From positions 1 to 64,000 of the forward strand of contig JARLIM010000025.1 of assembly GCA_031291725.1 (NCBI GenBank): a DNA stretch of 64,000 nt, read 5' to 3'. The notes below the pieces were generated by a model. That model searched no databases. It was not told the DNA's origin and was given only the letters and a program-made list of their open reading frames with translations. Both the position numbers and the translations under genes were made by a program. Position 1 is the first letter of the stretch. The number at the start of each line of letters is the position of its first letter. This DNA is from Acetobacteraceae bacterium (GTDB taxonomy: Bacteria; Pseudomonadota; Alphaproteobacteria; Acetobacterales; Acetobacteraceae). Below are positions 43,076 to 52,025 of the stretch, piece by piece.

Positions 43076-43510
43076 TTATGTGCGAATATTGCGTTGCAAT
43101 GCGCGGCCATGTCGTTCCATTTCGACAGCACAACGCAATGTGATGCCATCGATTACCGCGCGCAGATTGGGGTCGGCAGCGGTGGCGGTTTCGGTGGTCA
43201 ATGAAGCCAATTCCCCTGTAATTGCATCGGAATTCTCCCCCGACAGCACGGCGAGTTGCAGGCGCTGCAAGGCTGCGAGCAGTTTTTCACCCTGTCTGCG
43301 GGCGCGGCGGTCTCGCTCCTGCGGCGGGTCGATCTCCTGCATGCCAAGCATGGCCGACAGCGCATTTGCGCCCACCATCGCCTGCGCCCGCACCCCTGAC
43401 GACGCGCTGGAGGCCGCCGATTCCGGCACGAGGAACCCCGTTCCGCCCGACATGCGCGCTGGACTTGGACGTGACAGCGGCGTGCCGCCACCGATCGGAA
43501 TTACGCTCAT
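43076..43510 (-). CDS. fliX: Flagellar assembly regulator FliX
   Basis: A 144-residue protein of the FliX family, known in Caulobacter to couple early flagellar assembly to FlbD activity. The N-terminus has low-complexity Ser- and Gly-rich sequence, then the conserved helical part MLGMQEIDPPQERDRRARRQ, EKLLAALQRLQLAVLSG and the C-terminal IDGITLRCAVEMERHG. I start at 43510 (ATG); 43519 is an alternative. It is divergent from flgI. Its presence supports the view that the sigma-54/FlbD pathway controls this locus. Confidence 0.88.
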   Translation of the reverse strand: MSVIPIGGGTPLSRPSPARMSGGTGFLVPESAASSASSGVRAQAMVGANALSAMLGMQEIDPPQERDRRARRQGEKLLAALQRLQLAVLSGENSDAITGELASLTTETATAADPNLRAVIDGITLRCAVEMERHGRALQRNIRT

Positions 43511-43578
43511 CGAAGCCATTCCTTCATCCGCTGCAGGCCTGATTGTGCACAAACCGGGCTGCGTTCGTACTTTGGTAA

Positions 43579-43620
43579 CTTCCAGCTGGGAAGATGCCCG
43601 CGAACCCCCAGAACGCGGGC
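43579..43620. promoter_or_regulatory. Two inverted repeats in the fliX-flgI divergent region
   Basis: CTTCC/GGAAG (43579-43583 and 43589-43593) frame AGCTG. Next GCCCGCG (43596-43602) pairs with CGCGGGC (43614-43620). They lie 15 to 55 bases before the flgI start and could be operators or a leader stem. I found no convincing sigma-54 element here. Confidence 0.35.
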
Positions 43621-43634
43621 CGCGCGCAGACAGC

Positions 43635-44768
43635 ATGCAACGCAAATCTGAACGAAGAGTGACCAACCTCAGACTTATTGCCGCAATCCTGCTGGCATTG
43701 CTCGCCGCGATGCTGCCGGCGGCGGCGCAGGTGCGGATCAAGGACATCGCCGATGTCGAGGGCATTCGGGAGAACCAACTCGTCGGCTATGGCCTCGTCG
43801 TCGGCCTCAACGGCACCGGAGACAAGCTGGATTCGGCGGTGTTCACCCGTGAATCGCTGATCGGCATGCTGGAACGGCTGGGCGTGAACACCCGCGATCA
43901 GGAGGCCAAGCTCAGCACCAAGAACGTGGCAGCCGTGATGGTGACGGCCGAATTGCCCGCCTTCGTGCGCACCGGCAGCCGGATCGACGTCTCTGTCTCC
44001 GCCCTCGGCGATGCCAGCAACCTCACCGGCGGCACGCTGCTCGTCACCCCGCTCCTGGCCGCCGATGGCGAGGTCTATGCGGTGGCGCAAGGCGCACTGG
44101 CCACCGGTGCGATAGCCGCCAGCGGGGCTGCATCCTCTGTCACGCGCGGCGTGCCGACGGCGGGGCGGATTGCCAATGGCGCCACCGTTGAGCGCGAGCT
44201 GAGCTTCAACCTCGGCAGCCGCCCGAAGCTGCGCCTTGGCCTGCGCAATCCCGATCTGACAACGGCACGGCGGATGGCGGCGGCGATCAACAAATCCCTC
44301 GGTGCGCAACTCGCCACCGCCACCGATCCACGCACCGTCGCCCTCGATTTCTCCGGGCGGGACGTGGTGGAAAGCCTCGCCCAGATCGAGGATTTGCGCG
44401 TCGAGCCCGACAACGCGGCCATTGTGGTGATCGATGAGGCAAGCGGGACGATTGTGATGGGCTCCAATGTCCGCGTCTCAACGGTTGCCATCGCACAGGG
44501 CAATCTGACCATCCGGGTGACGGAGACGCCGCAGGTCAGCCAGCCCGGCCCGATGTCCAGCGGCGGCACGACGACAACGGTGCCGCGCACCAATATTCAG
44601 GTCGATGATGGCGGCGATAAGAAGCTCGGCGTGCTCAGCGGCAATGTGACATTGCGCGATCTGGTCAGCAGCCTCAACGCACTCGGCGTGGGACCGCGCG
44701 ACATGATCACCATTCTGCAATCGATCAAGGCGGCGGGCGCGTTGCAGGCCGATTTGGTGGTGCGATGA
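43635..44768 (+). CDS. flgI: Flagellar P-ring protein FlgI
   Basis: A 377-residue periplasmic P-ring subunit. The signal peptide ends near LLAAMLPAAAQ. The mature start VRIKDIADVEGIRENQLVGY and GLVVGLNGTGDKLDS are diagnostic. The C-terminus has the usual LGVGPRDMITILQSIKAAG and ends LQADLVVR. The ATG at 43635 is used; a GTG at 43659 gives an equally good signal peptide. A much longer frame upstream runs antisense to dksA and fliX and is not real. The stop overlaps the flgJ start. Confidence 0.96.
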   Translation: MQRKSERRVTNLRLIAAILLALLAAMLPAAAQVRIKDIADVEGIRENQLVGYGLVVGLNGTGDKLDSAVFTRESLIGMLERLGVNTRDQEAKLSTKNVAAVMVTAELPAFVRTGSRIDVSVSALGDASNLTGGTLLVTPLLAADGEVYAVAQGALATGAIAASGAASSVTRGVPTAGRIANGATVERELSFNLGSRPKLRLGLRNPDLTTARRMAAAINKSLGAQLATATDPRTVALDFSGRDVVESLAQIEDLRVEPDNAAIVVIDEASGTIVMGSNVRVSTVAIAQGNLTIRVTETPQVSQPGPMSSGGTTTTVPRTNIQVDDGGDKKLGVLSGNVTLRDLVSSLNALGVGPRDMITILQSIKAAGALQADLVVR

Positions 44769-45082
44769 GCGTCGGCGCCCTGTTACCCGCCTCCGGCCCG
44801 CCGGATGCCGCCGAACTCGCCAACCCGGCCAACGCCAAAAGCTGGAAGGCCGCACAGGATTTCGAATCGATGGCGCTGGGCCAATTGCTCGCCCCGATGT
44901 TCGACACCGTCAAAACCGGCGATGGCCCGCTTGGCGGCGGTCAGGGGGAAGAGACATGGCGGCCGATGCTGACGCAGGAATTGGCCAAGCAGATCGGCAA
45001 ATCCGGCGGCCTGGGCCTCGCCGTGCCGGTGTATCATCAGATGCTGAAAATGCAGGAAAAATCGGACAAATCGATCAAATGA
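44765..45082 (+). CDS. flgJ: Rod-binding protein, FlgJ N-terminal type
   Basis: A 105-residue protein equal to the rod-cap domain of FlgJ without the muramidase domain. The conserved core is KAAQDFESMALGQLLAPMFD and, near the C-terminus, LTQELAKQIGKSGGLGLA. Short FlgJ proteins are normal in alphaproteobacteria, where a separate enzyme opens the peptidoglycan. It overlaps flgI and flgN by four bases each. Confidence 0.9.
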   Translation: MSVGALLPASGPPDAAELANPANAKSWKAAQDFESMALGQLLAPMFDTVKTGDGPLGGGQGEETWRPMLTQELAKQIGKSGGLGLAVPVYHQMLKMQEKSDKSIK

Positions 45083-45471
45083 CCCACATGCCAGCTCAAT
45101 CGGCCCTCGCCGCCATCGCCAGCCTCACCCAGGTTCTAAGCGCCGAAAATGCCGCCTTGCAGGTGCTGGACATTCCGGCGGCCAATCTTCTGCTCGCCGA
45201 AAAGAACGCCGCCACCGACGCACTCACCCAAGCCCTCCGCGCCAAGCCCACCCTGCCGCAATCGGCGCGGACGACGGTGGAGGACTTGATGCGGTTGGCG
45301 GCTGCGAACAAGGCGTTGCTGGAACGCGCCTTGGCGGCACAGAAGCGGGTGATGTCCTGCATCGCGCGTGCCGTGCCGAAAGCGTTGGGAGACGCCAGAC
45401 CCTACGCCGCCACAGGGCGCACCCGCCCGCCACCGCACATGCCGCCGATCAGCCTGTGCGCGCGTGTGTGA
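45079..45471 (+). CDS. flgN: FlgN-like export chaperone
   Basis: A 130-residue helical protein with a heptad pattern (LAAIASLTQVLSAENAALQV near the N-terminus, then DLMRLAAANKALLERALAAQ). The position after flgI-flgJ and this pattern match FlgN-family chaperones of the hook-associated proteins FlgK and FlgL. The FlgN family is weakly conserved, so position carries part of the call. The true start is the ATG at 45079 in the overlap with flgJ. Confidence 0.75.
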   Translation: MTHMPAQSALAAIASLTQVLSAENAALQVLDIPAANLLLAEKNAATDALTQALRAKPTLPQSARTTVEDLMRLAAANKALLERALAAQKRVMSCIARAVPKALGDARPYAATGRTRPPPHMPPISLCARV

Positions 45472-45541
45472 TGCGGCCTTGTTTGGTTTGACGCAGCATG
45501 CGTGACGGATGACAAGGCAGGCGGAATTTCGGAGATTTGGC

Positions 45542-46576
45542 ATGCGCATCGCATTCTTCGCCCCTGCCCCGCTCGACCTGCTCACCGGCGGCTATGTCTA
45601 CAACCGGCGCATGATCGATGAATGGCGGGCAGCAGGCCACGACGCAACAATCGCCGGCCTCACCGGAACCCACCCGCTGGCCGACGATGCGGCACGGGAG
45701 TCGGCGCGTGCGGCCTGGGCTGCGATGCCCGATGATGCGGTGCCGGTGATCGACAATCTCGCGCTGCCCAGCTTCGCCCCTCTCGCCGCCGACCTCACCA
45801 CTCGCCGCGCCGTGCTGCTCGATCATCACCCAACAGGGTTGGAACCGGGCCTGAATGCGGAGATTGCATCTGCATTGATCGCCATCGAGACACAGCTTCT
45901 GCCGCGTTTCCGCTGCGTGGTGACGACCAGCGACACCATTGCCGCCACGGTGGCGAACGATTTCGGCGTGGCGCGCGATCGGCTGCACACCATCGTGCCC
46001 GGCACTGACGATGCCCCCCGCAGCCAAGGTTCCGGCGGCAAGATCGTGCATGTGCTTTCCATCGGCTCGCTGATCCCGCGCAAGGGGCACGACATTTTGC
46101 TGCGCGCGATGGCGCGGCTGTTCGATCTGGATTGGCGGCTGACGATCGCAGGCACCGAACGCCTCGATCCCGCCTATGCGGCCCAGATCAAGGCGCTCGC
46201 CGGGGAATTGGGCATTGCCGGGAAAGTCACCTTCCTGGGTGAGACCTCCGGCGCACCCTTGGCCGCGTTGTGGGATTCGGCGGATATTTTTGCACTCGCC
46301 ACCCGCTATGAAGGCTTCGGCATGGTCATCGCCGAGGCGCTCAAGCGCGGCCTTCCGGTGGTGGTCGGCAATGGCGGCGCGGCGGGGGCGTTGATCCGCC
46401 CGGATTATGGCGCGGTCTGCCCGGTGGACGATGTGGAGCAGACCTCGCGCGCCCTGCGCCGGATCATCTTCGACACCAGATTGCGTCAGGACATGTCCGA
46501 CGCCGCCTGGAGTGCCGGGCGCGACGTGCCGGGGTGGAAAACCCAGGCCGATGCCTTCGCCGCCCTGCTGGCCTGA
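45542..46576 (+). CDS. Glycosyltransferase family 4 protein
   Basis: A 344-residue GT-B fold enzyme. It shows an N-terminal FFAPAPLDLLTGGYVYNRRM, the hinge VLSIGSLIPRKGHDILLRA near residue 175, and the donor-binding segment RYEGFGMVIAEALKRGLPVV near 255 with the E-x7-E pattern. It probably adds a sugar to a lipid, polysaccharide or small molecule. GGAG precedes the ATG at 45542. No other polysaccharide genes are close, so the acceptor is unknown. It lies 68 bases before otnK in the same direction. Confidence 0.88.
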   Translation: MRIAFFAPAPLDLLTGGYVYNRRMIDEWRAAGHDATIAGLTGTHPLADDAARESARAAWAAMPDDAVPVIDNLALPSFAPLAADLTTRRAVLLDHHPTGLEPGLNAEIASALIAIETQLLPRFRCVVTTSDTIAATVANDFGVARDRLHTIVPGTDDAPRSQGSGGKIVHVLSIGSLIPRKGHDILLRAMARLFDLDWRLTIAGTERLDPAYAAQIKALAGELGIAGKVTFLGETSGAPLAALWDSADIFALATRYEGFGMVIAEALKRGLPVVVGNGGAAGALIRPDYGAVCPVDDVEQTSRALRRIIFDTRLRQDMSDAAWSAGRDVPGWKTQADAFAALLA

Positions 46577-46644
46577 CACGCCAGGGGCTGGACGCCGCCG
46601 ATCCCGCGCGAGAGAGTGTGCGCCTATTCCGAGGGACATTCGAC

Positions 46645-47919
46645 ATGGCTTTGCTGGGCGCGATCGCAGACGATTTCACCGGGGCGACGGACCTTGCCTC
46701 GATGCTGGTCGGACAGGGCATGCGGGTGGTGCAGTTGATCGGCGTGCCGCAAGCGAGCGATCCGGTGCCGGATGCGGACGCGATCATCGTGGCGCTGAAA
46801 TCGCGCACGGCCCCGGTGCATGAGGCCGTCGCCGACAGCCTCGCCGCGCTGAAATGGTTGCAAGGCGCTGATTGCAAACAATTCTTTTTCAAATATTGCT
46901 CCACTTTCGACAGCACCGACCGTGGCAATATCGGCCCGGTGGCCGATGCGTTGGTGGATGCCCTTGGCTGCGGCTTTGCCCTGGCCTGCCCCGCTTTTCC
47001 GGTGAACGGACGCAGCGTCTATCAGGGCTATTTGTTCGTCGGCGCCAACTTGCTCAACGAATCTGGCATGGAGAATCACCCGCTCACCCCGATGAAGGAC
47101 GCCAATCTGGTGCGTGTTCTGTCGCGCCAGACCGACGCCACGGTGGGGCTGGTCTCCTACGCCACGGTGCAACACGGCGCGATGGCGATTCGCGGTGCGA
47201 TGACGGTGCTCAAGGAACAGGGGCGGCGTTACGCAATCGTCGATGCGGTGACGGATGACGATCTGTTCGCCATCGGCAAGGCTGCCGCCAAGCATGCGCT
47301 GATCACCGGCGGCTCGGGCGTTGCCATCGGCCTGCCCGCCAATTTCCGCGCTGCCGGGCTGTTGCCGGAGGCCGAAGATCCGGGCGCGCTGCCAGACGCC
47401 ACCGGCCATTGTGCAGTTCTCGCCGGCTCCTGCTCACGGGCGACCTTGTTCCAGATCGGCACCGCCAAATTGCACGTGCCCACGCTGGAACTCGACCCAC
47501 TCGCCACGCCAGACGCCCATGCCCTCGCCGCCCAGGCGATTGCATGGATGGACGGCAAACTCGGCGACACCCCCATTGTGATTGCCGCCTCCGGCACGCC
47601 GGAGAAGGTGGCGGCGTTGCAGGCGCAGCTTGGGCGTGATGCGGCGGGTGCGCTGGTGGAGGCAACGCTTGCAGAAATCGCCGAGGCGCTGGTCGCACGC
47701 GGCGTGCGACGCTTGGTGGTGGCGGGGGGTGAAACCTCGGGTGCCGTTGTGCAGCGTCTGGGCGTGACCCGTCTGCGAATCGGTGACGAGATCGACCCCG
47801 GCGTGCCTTGGACCTATGCCGAGGGCAGCGGGCCTGCGCTGCATCTGGCGCTGAAAAGCGGCAATTTCGGCGCGCGGGATTTCTTCCTCAAGGCGTTCGG
47901 GATGGGTGTGCCGGAATGA
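46645..47919 (+). CDS. otnK: 3-oxo-tetronate kinase OtnK (four-carbon acid sugar kinase)
   Basis: A 424-residue kinase of the former DUF1537 family that phosphorylates 3-oxo-tetronate at C4. The N-terminal domain has the signature IADDFTGATDLASMLV (residues 7-22) and KYCSTFDSTDRGNIGP. The C-terminal domain has VVAGGETSGAVVQRLGV near 365. The true start is the ATG at 46645 behind GAGGGA. The next gene, otnC, begins inside its stop codon. Both act in catabolism of L-threonate or D-erythronate to dihydroxyacetone phosphate. Confidence 0.93.
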   Translation: MALLGAIADDFTGATDLASMLVGQGMRVVQLIGVPQASDPVPDADAIIVALKSRTAPVHEAVADSLAALKWLQGADCKQFFFKYCSTFDSTDRGNIGPVADALVDALGCGFALACPAFPVNGRSVYQGYLFVGANLLNESGMENHPLTPMKDANLVRVLSRQTDATVGLVSYATVQHGAMAIRGAMTVLKEQGRRYAIVDAVTDDDLFAIGKAAAKHALITGGSGVAIGLPANFRAAGLLPEAEDPGALPDATGHCAVLAGSCSRATLFQIGTAKLHVPTLELDPLATPDAHALAAQAIAWMDGKLGDTPIVIAASGTPEKVAALQAQLGRDAAGALVEATLAEIAEALVARGVRRLVVAGGETSGAVVQRLGVTRLRIGDEIDPGVPWTYAEGSGPALHLALKSGNFGARDFFLKAFGMGVPE

Positions 47920-48548
47920 ACGAGACCGAGCTGCGCGTTCTGCTGGCAGAGCTTGCCGCCTCGCTGTTCGCACGCGGCTATGCGGTCGGCAGTGCCGGCA
48001 ATATCAGCGCCAAACTGTCCGACGGCTATCTGATGACACCGACCAATTCCTCGCTCGGTCGCCTCGACCCTGTGCGGATTTCCAAGCTCGACCTGAATTT
48101 CGAGCATGTCGGCGGCGATAAGCCATCCAAGGAAGTGTTCATGCACCGCGCCGTCTATCAGGCGCGACCGGATGCCGGGGCGGTGGTGCATCTGCATTCC
48201 ACCATGGCAACGGCGGTGTCGTGCCTGGATGACGTGGACCAGACCGCGCCCATTCCGGCGCTGACGCCGTATTTCGTCATGCGCGTGGGCGAGAATCTGC
48301 CGGTGGTGCCGTATTACCGGCCAGGAAATCCGGCGATGGAACCGGCCATCCATGCGGCGGCTTTGGGGGCGAAGGCGCTGCTGCTGGCCAATCATGGCCC
48401 GGTGGTGAGCGGCAAAAACCTGATCGATGCCGTCTATGCGGCGGAGGAGTTGGAGGAATCAGCGCGGCTGTTCCTGCTGCTGCGCGGGCAGAGGGTACGC
48501 GCGTTGACGGCTGAGCAGCGGGCGGAATTGTTGGGGCATTTCGGCTGA
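47916..48548 (+). CDS. otnC: 3-oxo-tetronate 4-phosphate decarboxylase OtnC
   Basis: A 210-residue class II aldolase/adducin-fold enzyme. It has the GSAGNISAK phosphate loop near residue 25, the acid residue in SKEVFMHRAVY near 72, zinc histidines in VVHLHSTMATAV near 92-94, and the third His in LLANHGPVVSG near 155. It converts 3-oxo-tetronate 4-phosphate to dihydroxyacetone phosphate and CO2. It overlaps otnK by four bases. The isomerase OtnI is not adjacent; a denD homologue lies 6 kb downstream. Confidence 0.92.
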   Translation: MNETELRVLLAELAASLFARGYAVGSAGNISAKLSDGYLMTPTNSSLGRLDPVRISKLDLNFEHVGGDKPSKEVFMHRAVYQARPDAGAVVHLHSTMATAVSCLDDVDQTAPIPALTPYFVMRVGENLPVVPYYRPGNPAMEPAIHAAALGAKALLLANHGPVVSGKNLIDAVYAAEELEESARLFLLLRGQRVRALTAEQRAELLGHFG

Positions 48549-48658
48549 GGGGGGCAAAAAACGCCTCGGTCGCCCAGCAGGCTCTGCCAATCCCGCTCCG
48601 CCTCGAACACCGCATCGGCGTCACGCCCCCTGGCCTGCATCGGCATCGGCCCCTGCGG

Positions 48659-48675
48659 ATATCATGGAATGATAT
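48659..48675. promoter_or_regulatory. 17-bp palindrome upstream of the carbamoylase-like gene
   Basis: ATATCAT (48659-48665) and ATGATAT (48669-48675) are exact reverse complements around GGA, followed by TTTT. It is AT-rich and 108 bases before the next gene. It could be a repressor operator or a weak terminator for otnC. The rest of the 235-base gap holds nothing that I can support. Confidence 0.45.
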
Positions 48676-48783
48676 TTTTCACCCGATCGCCGGGCAACAG
48701 GCTTGCCCTGCTCACCCACCATTGCATTCCCGCCGACTCCGGGGCTCAATTGCCGCAGAAACACCGATCCCAAGAAAGCCCGC

Positions 48784-49818
48784 ATGGCCCGCATCCTCAC
48801 CGTCGCCGCCGCCCAGCTGGGTCCGCTTCAGCTCTCCGACAGCCGGGCGGTTGCCGTCCAGCGCATGTTGCGATTGTTCGAGCGCGCCAAGCAGCGCGGG
48901 GCGGAGTTGGTGGTGTTTCCCGAACTGGCGCTGACCACCTTCTTCCCGCGCCATTATCGCGAGCATCTCAGCGAGGCCGATCAGTGGTTTGAAACCGAAA
49001 TGCCCTCGCCCGTCACCAAGCCGCTGTTTGATGCGGCCAAGGCGTCCGGCATTGGGTTCTGTCTGGGCTATGCCGAGATGGCGCTGGAGGAGGACGACAA
49101 ATTCTGCCTGCGCAAGCGGCGCTTCAACACGCAGATATTGGTCAATGGCGCCGGTGAGATCGTGTTGAAATACCGCAAGATTCATCTGCCCGGCCATGCC
49201 GATTACGACCCAAGCCGCTCCGCCCAACATCTGGAGAAGCGTTATTTCGAAGTTGGCAATCTGGGCTTTCCGGTGGTGCGCGCGCCGATGGGCAATCTGT
49301 CGGGCATCAATATGGGCATGATGATCTGCAACGACCGCCGCTGGCCGGAAGCCTGGCGCGTGCTGGGTTTGCAGGGGGTGGAGATGGTGATGCTGGGCTA
49401 TAACACGCCCTCGGCCAACACGACCGGGGCCGGGTTCGAGGCGCCGCATTTGCGGGTGCAGCACTCGCATTTGTCGATCCAGGCCGGCGCCTATCAGAAC
49501 GCCACCTTCGCCGTCGCCTGCGCCAAGGCGGGCATCGAGGATGGGTTTGAGATGATCGGGCACTCCATCATCGTCAACCCGCAGGGCGAAATCCTCGCCC
49601 AGGCCACCACCTGGGATGACGAGGTGATCATCGCCGATTGCAATCTCGATCAGGTGCAACTGGGCCGCAAGACCGTGTTCGATTTCGACAAACACCGCCA
49701 ACCCTGGGCCTATGCGCGGATCACCGATCAGGTGGGGGCGGTGGAGCCGCATGTATGGTCGCGCAATGGCGTCAAAACGCCGGGGCTGACACGCAGCAGC
49801 GACAAGGTTGAAAACTGA
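48784..49818 (+). CDS. N-carbamoyl-D-amino acid hydrolase-like nitrilase-superfamily amidase
   Basis: A 344-residue carbon-nitrogen hydrolase. The catalytic triad is visible as E47 (VVFPELAL), K132 (KYRKIHLPG) and C182 (MMICNDRRWPE). Sequence around these sites, with FEVGNLGFPV and HDxx-type histidines in LRVQHSHLSIQAGAYQN, resembles D-carbamoylases that cleave N-carbamoyl-D-amino acids to the D-amino acid, CO2 and ammonia. It is longer than the classic 304-residue enzyme. A hydantoinase gene is not nearby, and the amidohydrolases in this window are not close. The start ATG at 48784 follows AAGAAAG. Confidence 0.88.
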   Translation: MARILTVAAAQLGPLQLSDSRAVAVQRMLRLFERAKQRGAELVVFPELALTTFFPRHYREHLSEADQWFETEMPSPVTKPLFDAAKASGIGFCLGYAEMALEEDDKFCLRKRRFNTQILVNGAGEIVLKYRKIHLPGHADYDPSRSAQHLEKRYFEVGNLGFPVVRAPMGNLSGINMGMMICNDRRWPEAWRVLGLQGVEMVMLGYNTPSANTTGAGFEAPHLRVQHSHLSIQAGAYQNATFAVACAKAGIEDGFEMIGHSIIVNPQGEILAQATTWDDEVIIADCNLDQVQLGRKTVFDFDKHRQPWAYARITDQVGAVEPHVWSRNGVKTPGLTRSSDKVEN

Positions 49819-49973
49819 CGGAATTTTCACCTGCCATGCGCTATGGTCTTGCGCGACCACTGGTGCGTGCGCATGTCATGTTGCAGCGCACACGGTAGAG
49901 TGTGGCGCCCGCGCGGATCGCATCCCATGATCGGCGCTGTTTTTCCTCTGTGCGGCTGGGTGCCGGGAAAGTA

Positions 49974-50423
49974 ATGTGTCCAATGGAGTCCGTACCGACG
50001 ATCCTGGACGAGACTGTGGCTTGGCAGCCGGATCGTGCGCAGCGCGCGTCGGCCTGGCCGGTACCGGAATTGCTGCCCGCCATGCTGCGTGGCCTTGCCT
50101 GCAAATGCCCTGCCTGCGGCAAGACAAAACTGTATCGCGGTTATCTGAAAGTGGTCGATGCATGCGCCGAATGCGCCATGCCGCTGGGCAGTGTGCGCGC
50201 AGATGACGCACCGCCCTATTTCACGATTTTTGTGGTTGGCCACATCGTCGTGCCGCTGATGCTGTTGATCGACATGAATTATGATATCGCCGACTGGATT
50301 CAGGCCGCCTTCTGGGTGCCGGTGTCCGGCTTGCTGGCACTGGCATTGCTGCGCCCCATCAAGGGGGCCACGATGGGGGTGATGTTGCGATTGGGCATGG
50401 TGAAGGCAGACGAGAATGGCTGA
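49974..50423 (+). CDS. DUF983 domain membrane protein
   Basis: A 149-residue protein. Two zinc-ribbon-like cysteine pairs (LACKCPACGKTKLYRGYLKV and ACAECAMPLG) at residues about 45-75 are followed by two membrane helices (IFVVGHIVVPLMLLID and FWVPVSGLLALALL). This is the DUF983 layout, common in alphaproteobacteria, often near cytochrome oxidase or translation-related genes. The function is unknown. Starts at 49974 and 49983 are both possible; GGGA favours the first. The stop overlaps the next gene by eight bases. Confidence 0.85.
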   Translation: MCPMESVPTILDETVAWQPDRAQRASAWPVPELLPAMLRGLACKCPACGKTKLYRGYLKVVDACAECAMPLGSVRADDAPPYFTIFVVGHIVVPLMLLIDMNYDIADWIQAAFWVPVSGLLALALLRPIKGATMGVMLRLGMVKADENG

Positions 50424-50901
50424 TCTGGCGTCACGACTGGCGCATATCACCTTGGTTGGCGAGGCGCTGACCCGGCTCTCCCCGATTCTGGAAGCAGACC
50501 GCGCCCAGGCCGTGGCCGATTTGCAGGCTGAGAACCATTTCGTTCCAACCGGGCTGAACGAAGGTCCTTATGTTCTGACTCTCTCCATTCAGGAGGGACG
50601 GCTGGCATTCGAGATTTCTTATCAAGACCCGGCGGCAGGCGACCAATCCCGCACCATTCTGCTCGCCCTCGGGCCGTTCCGTGGCCTGATCAAAGACTAC
50701 CAGATGCTGGTGGACAGCCACATCAAGGCGGTCGAGGAAGGGCGTGAGGCGCGGATTCAGGCCATCGATATGGGCCGTCGCGGTTTGCACAATGAAGGTG
50801 CCAATTTGATGATTGACCGGCTGGCGGGGAAGGTCGAAATCGACTTTGAAACCGCGCGCCGGTTGTTCACCCTGGTCTGCGTTCTGCACCAGCGTATCTG
50901 A
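50416..50901 (+). CDS. UPF0262 family protein
   Basis: A 161-residue cytoplasmic protein of the UPF0262 family, which is nearly confined to alphaproteobacteria. Conserved stretches are DLQAENHFVP near residue 35, YVLTLSIQEGRLAFEI, LGPFRGLIKDYQMLVDSH near 95, and DMGRRGLHNEGA near 117. No function has been assigned that I know of. It overlaps the DUF983 gene by eight bases and is followed after 19 bases by mtnA, a likely three-gene unit. Confidence 0.88.
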   Translation: MADLASRLAHITLVGEALTRLSPILEADRAQAVADLQAENHFVPTGLNEGPYVLTLSIQEGRLAFEISYQDPAAGDQSRTILLALGPFRGLIKDYQMLVDSHIKAVEEGREARIQAIDMGRRGLHNEGANLMIDRLAGKVEIDFETARRLFTLVCVLHQRI

Positions 50902-50920
50902 TTTCAAAGGCTAAACGGAC

Positions 50921-52021
50921 ATGAAGATCGACGGCACCCCCTATCGCAGCGTGTGGGTGAACGAGCAGGACGGATGGTCGGTGCGCATCATCGACCAGAC
51001 CAAATTGCCCTGGACGGTGGAAATCCTCCGTCTGACGACGGTGGCCGAAGCCGCCCACGCCATCCGTTCGATGCAGGTGCGGGGCGCGCCGTTGATCGGA
51101 GCTGTTGCCGCCTATGGTCTGGCGCTGGCACTGCGCGTCGATACCTCTGCCGAGGCGTTGGAGCGCGATGCGGCGATGCTCAACAGCACGCGGCCGACGG
51201 CGGTGAATCTGCGCTGGGCGCTGGATCGCATGCTCGCCCGTCTGCGTCCGCTTGCAGCCCAAGAGCGCGTCGCCGCCGCCTATGCCGAGGCCGGACGGAT
51301 TGCCGATGAGGATGCCGCACAATGCGAGGCCATCGGCACGCATGGCGCACCGCTGATCGCCGAGATCGCTGCCCGCAAGCCGGGCAAGCGCGTCAACATC
51401 CTCACCCATTGCAACGCGGGCTGGCTTGCCACCGTCGATTGGGGCACAGCTTTGGCACCGATCTACAAGGCGTTCGAGCAGAAGATCGACCTGCATGTGT
51501 GGGTGGACGAAACCCGCCCGCGCAATCAGGGCGCCTTCCTGACCGCCTTCGAACTCGGCAAGCACGGCGTGCCGCACACGGTGATCGCCGACAATGCGGG
51601 CGGGCATCTGATGCAGCATGGCGAGGTCGATATCGTCATCGTCGGCACCGATCGCGTCACCCGCACCGGCGATGTGGCCAACAAGATCGGCACCTATCTC
51701 AAGGCGCTGGCGGCCTTCGACAACAACGTGCCGTTCTGGGTCGGCCTGCCCTCTTCCACCATCGATTGGACGGTGTCGGACGGTGTACGCGAGATTCCGA
51801 TTGAGGAACGTGCGGGCACCGAAGTCACCATGGTCACCGGCCGGGCGCTTGATGGCAACGTGGCGACGGTGCGGGTGGTGCCGAGCGGCTCGCCTGCCGC
51901 CAATCCGGCGTTTGATGTCACCCCCGCGCGATTGGTGACGGGCCTGATCACCGAGCGCGGCAATTGCGCGGCCAGCGAGGCCGGTCTGCTGTCGCTGTTC
52001 CCCGAGCGCCAGGCGGCGTAA
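50921..52021 (+). CDS. mtnA: S-methyl-5-thioribose-1-phosphate isomerase
   Basis: A 366-residue enzyme of methionine salvage, an eIF2B-like fold that converts the aldose to the ketose. It has [18 protein letters not shown] near residue 45, the catalytic Cys in [12 protein letters not shown] near 160 and the catalytic Asp in [19 protein letters not shown] near 245. No other mtn gene is in the window. It starts 19 bases after the UPF0262 gene. Confidence 0.95.
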   Translation: MKIDGTPYRSVWVNEQDGWSVRIIDQTKLPWTVEILRLTTVAEAAHAIRSMQVRGAPLIGAVAAYGLALALRVDTSAEALERDAAMLNSTRPTAVNLRWALDRMLARLRPLAAQERVAAAYAEAGRIADEDAAQCEAIGTHGAPLIAEIAARKPGKRVNILTHCNAGWLATVDWGTALAPIYKAFEQKIDLHVWVDETRPRNQGAFLTAFELGKHGVPHTVIADNAGGHLMQHGEVDIVIVGTDRVTRTGDVANKIGTYLKALAAFDNNVPFWVGLPSSTIDWTVSDGVREIPIEERAGTEVTMVTGRALDGNVATVRVVPSGSPAANPAFDVTPARLVTGLITERGNCAASEAGLLSLFPERQAA

Positions 52022-52025
52022 GGGG

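Noticed and set aside
42543..43634. A long N-terminal extension of flgI running back to 42543
   Set aside because: It would cover dksA and fliX in antisense. FlgI begins with a signal peptide near 43635-43659.
43511..43634. A sigma-54 promoter for flgI
   Set aside because: Only the GG and GC pairs can be placed (TGGGAAGATGCCCGC); the conserved flanking bases are wrong.
48434..48646. A 70-codon minus-strand frame whose first 30 residues look protein-like
   Set aside because: It overlaps otnC in antisense, has no ribosome site, and I cannot match it to any family. A gene remnant in the gap is possible but not supported.
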